A DNA stretch of 64,000 nucleotides. Origin: Rotaria macrura. Lineage: Eukaryota > Rotifera > Eurotatoria > Philodinida > Philodinidae. The translations under genes were made by a program, and so were the position numbers. The notes under the pieces were generated by a model. That model ran no database searches. It saw only the letters and a list, made by a program, of their open reading frames with translations, and was not told the origin of the DNA. Shown here piece after piece: positions 11,564 through 24,378 of this stretch (positions are counted from its first letter, which is position 1; each line of letters begins with the position of its first letter). The stretch spans positions 124,001 through 188,000 of the forward strand of contig OENT01000132.1 in NCBI GenBank assembly GCA_900239685.1, given 5' to 3'.

Positions 11564-14500
11564 TGTCCACAACACAAATCTTGGAACAATAGTAAACAGT
11601 GAGTCTAGAATTCGAAGATGAATCTTGATCTCGATGTTTAACCTATGTACAAAAAAGGAAATGACTGATACGTACAAATACAATTTTTATTATGATGTGT
11701 CTGAAATTTGAATTAATATATTTTCCTTTCAGAAAACAAACCTTTGTAGTCATATATTCCATCATCTTGTCAACGTGTTGAGTAATGAGAAAAGACTCAT
11801 GATCTTTTTTTATACAACACAGGAAAAAAGCACAAATCTCATTTTTTTTTCTCTCTCTCTGTCTCTCTGTCTCTCTTGCTTTCTAATTCCTTCTTCTTTT
11901 TCTCCTTCGCTGTCTCCTATGTCATATTGTGTATCGAATTAGCACTATATATCACTATTCGTTAACTGTAAAAAGGAAATCGCACAAATAGATAAAAATA
12001 CATGTGACATATGTTCACCCTCTGGCTGATTTTAATAATAACATGAATTGTAAGTTTACTTTTTTTCTTAGATAAATGATGACAAGTTAGATACTATGTA
12101 GTAATTGTAAACAAAACGATAGTATGATCGATCAGTATATGACGATTCTTTATTGGATGTTTTTCGTTATTTATATAAATAATAATAATGACAAACTATG
12201 TTGTTTTTAGTCGATCTATGGCATTGCGTGCTGATTCCATACGCATATACAATATAATTTTTTTTCGCAATTCAATTTCTACCTTATCGAATGAATCATA
12301 TGAAAAATAGAAACTTGACTTATGGGAATATTTAATATGATTACTATACTCTACATCGGAAGGAAACAGGAAAAAGAATTCAGATCTTCTTTTTGGTTTT
12401 AAATAAAAGTTAGCAAAAGAAGAAATATATATATATATACATTAGGTAGAAAAGCATTTGTGACGCTAGATATGCTACTCGAAATGCAAAGTGGTTTATC
12501 ATGATTAGATGAGTGTCATGTCATTATAACATGTTCAACGATTTCTTAATAAGTTATTTTTAGAATTTTATCTATACATTTACTTTTTTATTAATGTTCG
12601 AGCACTAAAATTGAAGTCTGATGCATGCTTCTTTGATTTATATACTAAGACTAGTTAATAAAAACGAGAAAAAAGAAGTGACAAAAGAAACAGCCAATTT
12701 GTTATATCCTTAGTAAATATTTGTTTCTTTCCAACTTTGTTTTTTTTTCTTTTCAAAAGAAAAATAGTATGAAATGATTTGCTTAGAATTTTGATCCTAG
12801 AAATGTTTCTAGGCCGACGAATTGTAATCAAAGAATGTATGTTAGAATCAGTCTATGTTTTGTTTTGCAATATCTTTTAAAGTTTCATTACATAGTTGAC
12901 TAGTTGTAGAGAAGAACAAAACAAAAAGAAAGAAGAATGAAAAATTTCTTTTACTTTTTATTTTATTCACTAACGGAAATACTTATCAAGATGATGAATT
13001 GAATGTTTTTTAAGTGACTATTGATCCATTCAGAATTTATTCTTTGTATACATGAAAAAGAAACGAGAAACCTCAACATAAACTTTTGATAATATGATTT
13101 CTAAGGAGAGAACAACATAAACTTGGATAATGAACTCGTTCATGCAAAAAATCGAATTATTTAATAAGTACATAAAGATTTAAAATAGCCACTAAGCCTA
13201 ATACCTCAACCAAGTGTCATCCACTCAAAAGACAGTTGATACTAACTCTGAGTTGTTTCCAGGCATGTGTTCCGTATAAAAGTAGGATCATACCTGACGG
13301 AAGTTTAATATCTTTTTGAACCTGAATCAAATGAAGTCTTTCTCTCTCTCTATATATATATATATACATATTTTCAAGAAAATCTTTTGTTACTCTCTCT
13401 ATTCCTATCAGATACTAATTCTCGTAGGCATACTATCGTCTATGGATAACTTCCCGATGAGCAACTGTTTATCTCAATTAATCATAACGAATGGAACAAT
13501 CTGGAATGGATTAAACTGTGTATCAGGAAAATATACAAGATGAAAAAAAAAACGACGACTTCAAATATAGATGACTTGTGAATATAAGTAAGAAAGAAAA
13601 CGCACATGTAATTGATAGAATAGAAAGAAAATATTCTTTATTTAACATACTATTGTTCATAGTGTAAAGTTTCTTTTTTTTTTCTTCTATCACATGCATT
13701 ACAAGTTGTTTATTCTTGAAAAGATAATTAAAATTATTTAATATTAATTTTTGTTTTCAATAGAGAAGAATAAATGTATAATGATATCATATTTAGACGG
13801 AATAGTTACATAAATGATGAAAAAGAATTGTTCTTTGAAATTCTATGTATCTAAACTTGTGTATAACATTAATTTGAAAATAACATTATTACTCATTCTT
13901 TTGTAATTGGATTGCTATCTTGTTTTCTGCCTAGAAAAAATCATGTTCTCATTTTGTAACGACGTCTATTTAGATTTTTCATAATATTTTCTCATGTTCA
14001 GACAGGTAGATACGAGAAAATCCCCATGAACATATCAACAACAATAGTCCAATCAAGTAAATTCAAAAGAAGAGAAGAAACAAACTAAACACTTAGAATT
14101 ATTAACAAGTAAATCAAATTCAATCGTACATGTTTCCCGTTAGTGTAACTCAAACATATTATTAATACACAAGGAAGAATAGAGAATCATGTGTTACTCG
14201 GAAATGAGACCTTTCTGTTTTCTTCTTTTTCGTATATCATACTCGTTAGTAATATTGTGTGCTCGTACACATACAGAGCTAAATGTCTTAAGGGTATAAG
14301 TGATGAGTTAAGAAGTCGAAGTGAAATTTTCTTTTTTTTTTGTATCATAAGGTTTAACATTAACTTATTTCTTTGTCATTGACAACAACGATATACTAGA
14401 TCTATTAAATTGTGATAGTTTCGCCAATGATCTGTGAAAATAAACGATTTCATTTATAACAAAGAACTCTTCGACAACATTCATAATGACTTTATTTACA

Positions 14501-16548
14501 ATGCAATAAGATAATATGTTCAAGTACCTAATTAAAGACGAAGAAAACATATCAAGTCTTAATCTAAAATACTTACAAACATCTTTTTTTCTATTTCGAT
14601 TTGTTTTTGTACCGATGTGACTTATTGGCTAATAGTCTTTGCCGTTAATGTTAACTGTCAACAAGCTAATGAGAAAAGAACTTTATAATAAGAAAAAAAT
14701 AAGATCTTTCTCTTTGACGCTTGTCTGATAGAATGATAAACAATGGAGTGAGAAAGTATTGCTTCGATCAGGGATCGTACAAAAAAAGGAAGAAAAAAAA
14801 AGAGTTAACATATTTTCTTTTCTCTATTACGGCCTTTTTTCCTATTCCATATAGACAAGAACATAGCAAGTGAAAACTTTCGTCGTTGTTAATATTGTTA
14901 GTTTAATTTTCATTGTAACATATATGTCTTCATCGATAAAAACAAATCGAACAAAAATTGAATCGCCGAGAAAGACTTACACATTCTATTGAGAATCCAA
15001 GTGTTTTTACGTTTTTTATTCTTCAGATGAATCGTTTTATTGATCGACACATTTCTTATGACATCAATCCTTACCAAGCAAGTAAATAGATGTTACATAT
15101 AATTTACTCTATATCAGATCAATGCTAGTTTAATGACGACTTTAATAACGAAGAGTATTAAAAAAAGAGAACATAAGATCAACAGAATGAGTATTGTAGC
15201 AATAGATTAAACCATTGGTGAATAGATTCGACGTTTCTCATTTTGAATTATCATAAAAGTTCATGCGTAAGCATCAATAATAAATTTCGAGCTAGATTGA
15301 TTGACACAGATGTTCGCTCGTCCTTTTGTTTTTCTCATTCTTGTATATAAACATTCCATGCTTGTCTGAAGAATTCAAAGTGTATTACTCACTTGATCTT
15401 TTGGCTGTGAGAATAAATCTTATGTTCACAAACACAAGATGATAAACAGATAAGACAGTTAAAGTAATCATAATACGATGTATTTTAACGACGTATCTGA
15501 TCGAATTCTTTTTACGATGACCAAATGGTCATGGAAATAGGTGGTACCAGAAGGTAGTTTATCGAAAAACAAATGGTAATCAAGTCTATTGCTCTCTACT
15601 TTGATTTCTGATGAAGACTCATGATCAATGGTCCTATGTGTGTGTGTGTGTGTGTATGGTTTTCATTACAATTAACACAGAAGATCAAGCTGTTACACAT
15701 TGTGTGACGATCAAAGTGAAAAGAAAACAATGACATAAAAAAGACAATTAATAAATGCATGGAGTTTTTCTATAGATTCTATCCGTATGTGTCGATGTTT
15801 ATTTATTAGTAGTATTGTTTTTGTTTTCATGAATGAAATTAAATATGAAAAAGTCACCATATTGTCAATAGCTAAGTACAATTGAAATATGAATGCATGA
15901 TATTTAAATACAAAAAAACATGCAAATCACATACTCAATAGAGAAAAAGATGATCTATTAACTGCATTCATCAGAGAGAATTTTGATAAAAGATTATGCA
16001 ATACACTTATGATCTCTATTTCCGTCTCTGTGTCAAAAACAATAAGTATTGGTATATTTCATCTTGGCAGCATAGGAACTAATGCTCGATTTATTCGTAA
16101 TATAAATTTTCAATAATAAAAATATTTTTTTATTGATTCTATTTAAGCTTATGAAAAAAAAACGATATTTATGTTTGATTTTTGTTTTTCATCTAGGAAA
16201 AATTTCCTATGCTAATTTTCCTCTATAAAATTATCCAGTATCCATATCAATTGAATTAAATCAATCACCGAGAAATATTCGATTAAAACTTGAGTTGAGT
16301 ATGGGTATGTTTTCAATTGATTCTGTTATTATTCTTGACCTTACTAAGAATGATAAACAAGAAATATAATCGTTAGTGTCTACGGTTAGAATAAGTCAAG
16401 GAGAAATATATTCGAAGTGTCATATGTGATTAAATTCACTAGATCGATGATGCTATCGTGTATAATTAGACTTTTTCTCTTGAACATGTTGATTTTTCAA
16501 GAATGAATCTATAAATTATAAATAAGAACTATGTTCTTTGATGACATA
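11564..16548. other. Long intergenic region
   Basis: This is about 5 kb between the 5' end of the GPCR gene and the 3' end of the Old Yellow Enzyme gene, both on the minus strand. It holds simple repeats: CT-rich near 11850-11880, TA near 12427-12440 and 13351-13366, and (TG)9 at 15637-15654. No frame looks like a gene. Confidence 0.6.
15637..15654. repeat. (TG)9 microsatellite
   Basis: Nine uninterrupted TG units in intergenic DNA. Confidence 0.9.
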
Positions 16549-17916
16549 TTAGTTTTCATGGAGTTTAACGAAACAGAGAGCAATCAATAAAATCGAAAAA
16601 CATAAAATAATTGATGAACTGAAATTTTTAAATAGTTTAAAAGCAATCGTGAACAATTTACCATAAACAGTAAGATTAGGATCTGGTTCTTGATTATCAA
16701 TGGCAACACGATGCATTTGCCAATTGTGCCATAATGTATCAATGCCAAAACCAACGTTTTTAATTGGTATTAGATTGAAGATTTGAGTTCCACGAACAAC
16801 GTAATGAATTGCTCGCGCATGTCTATCTTCAATAGTACGATCGAGTAAAATTTCCGGCAGATTGAATTGAAGACATATAGGTCGACCAATGCCAACAAAA
16901 TCACATGCATTAGAACGAATAGCATCATTCATTCCTTCACGAGTACGAAATCCACCAGTAACAATAAGTGGAATACGAGTTGTATGACGAACTTTTGCAG
17001 CAAAATCAATAAAGTAAGCTTCTCGTTTCCGTGTACGTTCTGATCGAGATTGGTATTCTACGGTCATCATAGCTGGCGCTTCATATGTGCCACCAGAAAT
17101 TTCAATAAAATCAATTCCACCATGTTCATCAATCCAACGAATTTGATCGTGTGCTTCATCTTCAGTTAATCCACCTATACTATAGTCAGCCGAATTAAGT
17201 TTAACACCAACAGCAAATGTCGATGGAACAACTGCTCGAATAGCATCAATGATTCGAAATAAAAACATCATTCTATCTTTGGGCGTTGCTCCATATTCAT
17301 CTTTTCGTTTGTTTGTTTTCGGTGACAGAAAACTACTAACTAAATAACCATGACTAGCATGAATTTCAACGCCAGCAAAATTTGCTTTAGCCATGATTTC
17401 AGCTGCAATAGCAAATTTTTCAACAGCTTCATTTATTTGTGTTCGTGTCATTTCTTCTGGTTTAACAATGATAAGATACTGTAAAGCACGTGCAAAAATA
17501 TTATCACCAAGAGACATCGGTATAGGACTAGGTGCAATGGCTGGTTGTCTCAATGGTCTCTTTCCAATTAGTGATTGACGACCAGCATGATTGAGTTGAA
17601 CAATAGTTGGCGTACCATGCTTTTGACAAATTTCAGCATATCGTTTCCATTTTTCAATATCAACTTTATTTTTAATCGAGACCATGAGATCTGTCATGAG
17701 GCCAGGGTAACGTTCATCGATTTGTACATTACCTGTTAATAGAAGACCGAACGAACCTTTTGCCCATCGTTCATAAAGACGATAAATATATTCATTCGGT
17801 TGATTATCACCACTGCCAAGTGATTCTTCTAGTGCTGCTTTGACAATTCTATTAGAAAGTTTCAGTCCACATGGAAGTTCAAAGGCTTGTCCTATAGGCA
17901 TATGACTGTTTGACAT
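16549..17916 (-). CDS. Old Yellow Enzyme family NADH:flavin oxidoreductase, C-terminally membrane-anchored
   Basis: One exon encodes 455 residues from ATG 17916 to TAG. It has the FMN-binding TIM barrel of the OYE / NADH:flavin oxidoreductase family. The N-terminal strand has LSNRIVKAALEE, followed by VQLNHAGRQS (about 106-115). The active-site motif HASHGY (186-191, two His) precedes FLSPKTNKR and the DEYG motif, and the C-terminal phosphate-binding strands are VTGGF (319-323) and FVGIGRP (340-346). Such enzymes reduce activated C=C bonds or related substrates with NAD(P)H via FMN; the substrate here is unknown. Beyond the barrel, the last ~40 residues form a hydrophobic segment (SSIILCFSILLIALCFV) before HEN, suggesting a tail anchor. 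The family is typical of bacteria, fungi and plants, and a lack of introns fits lateral acquisition, though this is inference. Confidence 0.88.
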   Translation of the reverse strand: MSNSHMPIGQAFELPCGLKLSNRIVKAALEESLGSGDNQPNEYIYRLYERWAKGSFGLLLTGNVQIDERYPGLMTDLMVSIKNKVDIEKWKRYAEICQKHGTPTIVQLNHAGRQSLIGKRPLRQPAIAPSPIPMSLGDNIFARALQYLIIVKPEEMTRTQINEAVEKFAIAAEIMAKANFAGVEIHASHGYLVSSFLSPKTNKRKDEYGATPKDRMMFLFRIIDAIRAVVPSTFAVGVKLNSADYSIGGLTEDEAHDQIRWIDEHGGIDFIEISGGTYEAPAMMTVEYQSRSERTRKREAYFIDFAAKVRHTTRIPLIVTGGFRTREGMNDAIRSNACDFVGIGRPICLQFNLPEILLDRTIEDRHARAIHYVVRGTQIFNLIPIKNVGFGIDTLWHNWQMHRVAIDNQEPDPNLTVYGKLFTIAFKLFKNFSSSIILCFSILLIALCFVKLHEN

Positions 17917-20900
17917 GATTCAAACAATGGCTATTATACTCGTATACACAAAGTGTAAGATGACAAACAAAACAGAAAAGAATGACTTTAGTTATATTTC
18001 GTTTTTCACACCGTTTACTACATCCATTGTTTGCTTGCAACAGACTCCTTCGTCGGATTGGCAAAAGATACAATTATATTTGTTTTTTCAATAAATTGAC
18101 TAAAAAGTATCATCACGCATGCAATCGTTGTCTGTCATCTATAATTAAATATTTATTATCAATAGAGAGTAGAGTAATATTCATGAAATCATTGCTTTTA
18201 TATTTCAGTTGGGACGGAAATGTGTGATTAACATTGTGGGCATCGATGCCAAGAAATTTTATAAGTGACTTTTAAAAAACACATTCACATAAAAATTATT
18301 ATTTCTATTACGAAAAAAGTATGAACCATAGAGAATTTATTACAAATATATATATATATATATATAATGTTACTTTTTTTCGATTGAAATTCAACGAGAC
18401 ATAACCATTCCGTTGGATGAGGAATGGAAAAGAAAAACTGATCAAATTGAAAAGGTGAGAATAAATTTTCATAACCAGAAACAATAAAACAACATATGAC
18501 ATTCATAGCATTTTTTTATAATCATTCATGTGAAATACGGATTATTCTACTTACATTTCTTTTTATTTTATAAGAGTTCACTATTTAATTAGTGGGAATC
18601 TGTTTGTTTCTGTACTTTAATCTCTTGTTATCTGCGTTATTTACATGAGTTATACTTGTTCAACTTAATATTCTTTTCTTGTTTATTTGAATTAAAAAAT
18701 TTTAAATCTAAAACAAAAGTTTGTTCCCGGGGTTTGTTTTCAAAGTAAAAATCATACACAGAAGTATCCATACATGGCGATACGGTGAAAATAAAAACAT
18801 CATGTAACAGAAGGTATTATTCAATGACAGCTGATGCCAATATACAACTAATTTTTTGATCGTTTAGAATTCGAAATTTACGAGATCATAATGTTATAGT
18901 TACATCCTTTGACTACTTTGATTACCACAAAAGATCATAGTAATCAACAAAAAACTATGAGCTTGAAAAGAATATAACGAGTGAATGAATCTTCTTCTCA
19001 AAAAATCATTCTCAATAGTAATATGATCGAATGAATTCGATGATTGTTTTTCAATTAGACACAACTTGATAAATTTAGATACTATGCAGAAGATTGACAT
19101 TCACTGTTAATTCACATACAGTTTTTTCTATAAATAATCAAAGTCGAGTCTTCACTATTCTCTGTGACTAAGTGACGAATTCAAGTAAGAACAAGCATAT
19201 TTATATTTTACATAGATCTTTTACTTGACATCTAAAACAAGTAATTAGACCTGGGAGCAGAGACAGCCAACTTCACATGCTTCAATTAATTTTCATTCTT
19301 CATTATCAATTTACTGCTATTATTAACTATAGAGAATAGTAGTTTACATTAGTAAATGTGAATCGAACCTTCAAAAGTCTCATCTAAAATCATCGATGTC
19401 AAAATTGATATTTTCTTTTACTAAATTCAATCCGTAACTTTTACTTAACTTCAGACCTATAAATAGTAACAATTCATTGAACTCTAAATTTAATTCATCA
19501 ACCTTAGTCTTTGCCTTTTATTTATCACAAATGCAAATGGCATGTACATCTATAGTGTTTTTCCTCTAATTATTTGACAACATTCATACTATATAGAAAA
19601 ACACCCATTGCACGACATAGATTGAATTTCCTTTTTCTTTTGATTCAGTTCATGACATTCTACAGGCAACATCTCCGAATGATTTTACAGTATGTCATTC
19701 AACAGAAATATGTCAGTGATATTGAATCTACCAGCTAATTGTATTATAATACTATATAATGTGATGAAAATGTAACAACGAGAAAGCATGAGGACAAAAA
19801 TGACAGTATCAGTTTTATACAAGGGATTTTTTTCCAGGAAAACCAAATGAAATCGAATCAGACGTCGTTCTTTCGTTGATTTTCTACCGAGTATATGCAT
19901 ATGCATGTATAATGTTCATGCATTTTTGTATAGATTCGAATAATAAAACAATCATGCGGCTGATTATTTCATAGCACCAACTACATACCAAGTTTCTAAG
20001 ACGTTCAGTCGTGAACATGATAGATATTGTGTATGTTTCAAGAGCCTTTACTTCATTCGTTATTAAAAAAAATACTTTTAAAGAAATGACTAGGCAAGGC
20101 AGCGGTAATGTAACAGATTTTTACCTGCCTCGTATATTTCTGTTATAGATGCAAGGATGACGCAGATGGTGGCTGCAAGTCTTTTTCTCACTTACGACTA
20201 CACTGTGATTACGCACCAACGAAGACTTGAGACAATTACACAACAGAAAAACATGGAATATGATGATCCATCTTGATTTTGCTAAAAAGAACTTTAAATA
20301 CAATGCTCTTTCTAGAGCAATCATAATCTAGTATCTCCATACATTCATAACTATACCAATGCTGTTAATAAGTACCATTATCAACGAACGACGCTAAAAT
20401 AAAGCACCATTTCAAGTACAAGCATGTGCAGTTAGTTTACTTTAATTCTTGTACTCGTTTAAATACATTGCCGTTTGAAATAGGATTCAAACGCACCGAG
20501 TCGCGTCTCTATTATTCGGATGTTTACAAGTGTTACACATTGCTGCATGCTTTCAAACTGATTTTTTTCTGAATAAGAAGCGTTTCAACAAGTGCAATCT
20601 CTTTATGAAATACGTTTCAATACTCTCTATTGAGAAGATGGAATTACATGCTTTTATGCTGTACCCTTATTGATGCTTTTGCACTGCAGCAGGGTGTCGA
20701 AGTCCAGATGGATTGCGTCTTTTTTTTAAGTAAAAGACATTTAAATGTGTGTCTAATTATATGTACGTATCATCCGATCAACAATTTAAACTGTATCATC
20801 AGAGTATATAGCAATATATATTGAATATGGTGAACTTAAATTGATGACTTGTTAAAAAATGTTGTTATTTCCAAATTCTTTATTGGCGGAATCGCTCTAC

Positions 20901-22217
20901 GTGAGAATGAAAATCAGTCAAGCAGCAATTTCCTTACAATCGTATGTGGTTGCTTACATAGATCTATCAGTTGATGACGTTTTCAAGTTCATGTTGCACG
21001 TTCGAAAAATGCAATTAATCGAAGCATATAATTAAAATTCATCAGTATTTTTACAAGTAAGAAAATAATCGGAATAGATGATTAAAGGAAGTCAGTTGTT
21101 GCATCGAAATACTATATGAAATTGTCATTCATTAGACTGTTATTGTTTATCAGTAAAAACATCATCATTGTGTTTAATTTCATAGTTGTTTGATTCTATG
21201 ACGTTTTTTTCTGTCGTTTTTCATTCAATATTAGTGAGATTGTGTAAAACAATGATATTACTATGTTCACCAATAGAGAAATTCACAAAAACTTCAGTGA
21301 AATTCTTTACAAGAAAAGTTAATTTGGTCGTCATTAACTGTTAGAAGAAACTACAATAGAATGATTTCGAACAAGAATCGTTTACGTATTGACGAGAATA
21401 CATTGTTAGCACACTTTTCTGCACGCAACCATATGATAATTGAAGAAGTTGCTGGTTTGAAAGAATATAGTTATCTGATCTTCAGTGATGTTGGACTATT
21501 GAACTAACATAACTTGAAGAATATAAAATGTTGCTCTGAGTATTTCTAGAACCTCTTCAACCATTTATTACCGTCGTATTTTCTCTGACCGAACCCTTCA
21601 ATGAAATTACTAGCGAGTCTCGTCAAAGAAAACCTTGCCTGGATCAACTTTTCGACTGAAAATTTTCGATCTGGTATCTTTTAATATAAAGATCTGTTCT
21701 TTTAATACGTTGTTTAACAGAATCAAATCCTTGTCTTGTAAGACACGCAAATGTCTCATACTACTACTTACGTTCACTGTATTTCGTGAGTACATCATCA
21801 CTAGTTTTGTTTCATCGACTTTCAAATAATGACAGAACTTGTGTATCGGCATTAAAAAAAATTGGCTCAATTCAATGAACACCACACGCTTGACATTAAA
21901 CAGATTCTATTATGAATATACCGATGCTATGTAATATTAAAGTATCAATATAATCAGTGTGAATTCGATATTTACACGTACGAGTTGATGCATAGTGATG
22001 TTTTTAGTAACTTTTATCTTGAGTTGTATAAAAGAAGACATTTTCTACGAATCGAAAATTGTACTGTTACAATTCATTTATCATTTTGCTTTTCATTGAA
22101 GGTTTTTCGTTTAAAAAGGTGCTTATTTTTGTTTTATTATAGTATTTCGACTGAGTTTCGTGTCGACTTACTTTGGATGGACCATTTTTCACTATTCTCG
22201 ATAATCTATGGATATTA
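17917..22217. other. Long intergenic region
   Basis: The AT-rich DNA upstream of the Old Yellow Enzyme gene contains an (AT)n tract near 18345-18366 and a short palindromic ATGCATATGCAT near 19896. Open frames are short and begin at non-ATG codons or have no coding-like composition. I see no gene here. Confidence 0.55.
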
Positions 22218-22550
22218 CATTCGATATGAAGATATGCAACAGAGAGAATTGCTGTTGATCTTTGGCCTTTAGATAACTATGCGGGGCAGCATCTTGTGGT
22301 GACAATTTTAGAAGCCTTGCCCAAGAACGTGAGAACAGATAAACTCACAAAGACTTACTCCAGACTAGAATCAAAATATACCGGCAAGTAGTTAGAAACT
22401 CAAAAGCTTCTGGAAATAGATTTAATTTGAACTCACATTCGTCATGAACGGAACCTGCGTGAGGATGAACTGCAACGTTCCTAGCAACAACAAAATTTAG
22501 CCGCTAGATTCTTTGTTGATGAATCAGATAAGTGGAAGTACAAATAATGA
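22218..22550 (+). pseudogene. Degraded coding stretch of unknown origin
   Basis: One frame reads as protein-like for about 110 codons with only three internal stops. It includes DLWPLDNYAGQHLVVTILEA, KLTKTYSRLESKYTGK and NLAARFFVDESDKWKYK, with many charged residues in the second half. The composition differs from the surrounding AT-rich non-coding DNA. I do not recognise a family. It may be a relic of a retroelement or of a host gene; it has no intact start or end. Confidence 0.35.
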
Positions 22551-23082
22551 ATCATATGGAGTCAATTCAATGAACAATGGACAAAGTTCAAGTATCAATC
22601 AATTTTATTCTGTTTATGTAGTTTCGAATACATCTAGTCTCAAATTAATTGATTGATTGATTCAAACGTTACTTTTGCCATTTGTAAGAACATAAGTCAA
22701 ATATGTTTAACTACTATAGAGCAGAAACACATCAGAGAATAAAGGTGCAACTCACAATAAATAATAACAATAGATTTACGAGAAACTAGAGTTCCTAAAT
22801 AAACGAGTGCCGAATTTCTCATGAATTTTTTTTAATAATGAGGAAATTTCCAAGGAGCATCTAATATGGTTGTGTTATTAGAAACAAAGTTTCAATATGA
22901 GTGAAATCCGATCAAAGTCGGTGTAACCTCAGAAATAAATTAAACTTGATTCATAACAATGACCTGATTAGTTATGAATCGTTAGAATATTTTGTGATAG
23001 CAATCAGTAAAAAAAGTCAATGTTATTAAAATTTCTTGGAAATAAAATAATTTAGGCAAGCAATTGAAGTCTACATTCACAC
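22551..23082. other. Intergenic region downstream of sulfotransferase
   Basis: Non-coding, AT-rich; nothing recognised. Confidence 0.55.
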
Positions 23083-24000
23083 TTATGATAGTAGAAAAAG
23101 TTTTTCAACACCTGGAATGTCCGCTGTCTTCTCAGCGAATGCGCGATCAAGACGTTGTGATTGTTCTTCGCTCATGGTTGAAGACCAGTTACCACTAGCA
23201 CCTTCTCGAACTACTATACAACGATCGCATCTTTCCAAATTAGCTCTATCGATGGGCCATGGAGCATTGCTCGTTTCGTTTTCAAGAGCCACACGTGCTT
23301 GAGCTGAATATGCTTCGTGAAGTCGCTCCTTCATATACTTGAACGATGAGTACGTTGAAATTCGTTCGAGCAAACGATCAGTGAGTTCAATATTCATGAA
23401 ACGAGCAACTCGATGAATGACTCCGGGTAAATCTCGTTTCATTTCTTCGTAAGATGTGAGAAATACATTTTCATCATCTTTATGTTGCCAAACTGAATGT
23501 AGATGTTCAAAGTAATCGCCAAAAAATACATTTCCTTTCATGAACATTTCGAAAAATACATCGAATGATGTCTGATCCAGTTGAATATCAATGAGTTTGG
23601 CAAGAAAATGATAATAAGAAACGCATACATCTTTCGGATTGCGCACAACACAGATATATTTTGCATTCTTATGATAAGGAACACGATTGAAAGGTAGATG
23701 AGTTTTAATAACACATGGTCTGTGCATGTTTTTCAAGCCGTTTTCACCAACCAATTCAAGGAAAGGTGTTTGCGCAAAATATTCCGCCATAGTTGTATCG
23801 AATGCTTCACCATCATTCATAAGCGTATATAGAATTACTTGCATCCAAGTTGTACCTGATTTGGGATAGACAACGAGAAAGATATCATCTGGTTGTGCCT
23901 TGTAGTTTAATGCTGAACGTAATATTTCAACATTTGTAGTCGGACTCAGTGTTATACCTTCGATTACTTGAAAGCTTGAAAAAAAACTCGTCATGTCCAT
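23083..24000 (-). CDS. Cytosolic-type sulfotransferase (Sulfotransfer_1)
   Basis: A single exon encodes 305 residues, close to the usual ~290-300 of cytosolic SULTs. The 5'-phosphosulfate-binding loop is YPKSGTTW (45-52). The catalytic histidine is in KTHLPF (99-104). The 3'-phosphate site is CVVRNPKDVCVSYYHF (117-132), with its Arg and Ser. The C-terminal REGASGNW matches the family's RKGxxGDW cofactor motif with two changes. It would transfer sulfonate from PAPS to an acceptor hydroxyl or amine; the acceptor is unknown. The start is ATG 24000, since the frame upstream opens only at a TTG. No signal peptide or membrane segment is seen, so it is probably cytosolic. The absence of introns is notable but not decisive about origin. 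Confidence 0.9.
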   Translation of the reverse strand: MDMTSFFSSFQVIEGITLSPTTNVEILRSALNYKAQPDDIFLVVYPKSGTTWMQVILYTLMNDGEAFDTTMAEYFAQTPFLELVGENGLKNMHRPCVIKTHLPFNRVPYHKNAKYICVVRNPKDVCVSYYHFLAKLIDIQLDQTSFDVFFEMFMKGNVFFGDYFEHLHSVWQHKDDENVFLTSYEEMKRDLPGVIHRVARFMNIELTDRLLERISTYSSFKYMKERLHEAYSAQARVALENETSNAPWPIDRANLERCDRCIVVREGASGNWSSTMSEEQSQRLDRAFAEKTADIPGVEKLFLLS

Positions 24001-24309
24001 TTTAAAATGTTGTGTGTATTTCAATAGGTCTGATGTAGTTTTGTTTGTACACGATTAACGAATTTGTAGTTTGATTGAATTCACTAGACTTCATAGAAAG
24101 AAAAAGAAAATAACCATCATCAAGCTACGGATCACTTAAAAAACTTGGAACATTATTCACTTCTTTTACATGATTCAATCATACCGAACGAAACAAGAAA
24201 CATGCAGAGGCAAATAGTAAATACTAAGATAATTCTTTATAAATGTGTAATCCTTATGCTTATCGATACCATATCAATCCATGCCATACGAACCAATGGT
24301 CAACCTCCA

Positions 24310-24378
24310 GTTAACCTCCACGTTAACAGGAAAAATCGTTCCAAACTGCTAATTTTTCCGGTCTATTGGGAGGTTAAC
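24310..24378. repeat. Nested inverted repeat (hairpin)
   Basis: The outer arms GTTAACCTCC (24310-24319) and GGAGGTTAAC (24369-24378) are perfect complements. Inside them GGAAAAAT (24329-24336) pairs with ATTTTTCC (24352-24359). A second CAACCTCC copy sits just outside the left arm. It is probably a small fold-back remnant; no coding capacity. Confidence 0.7.
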
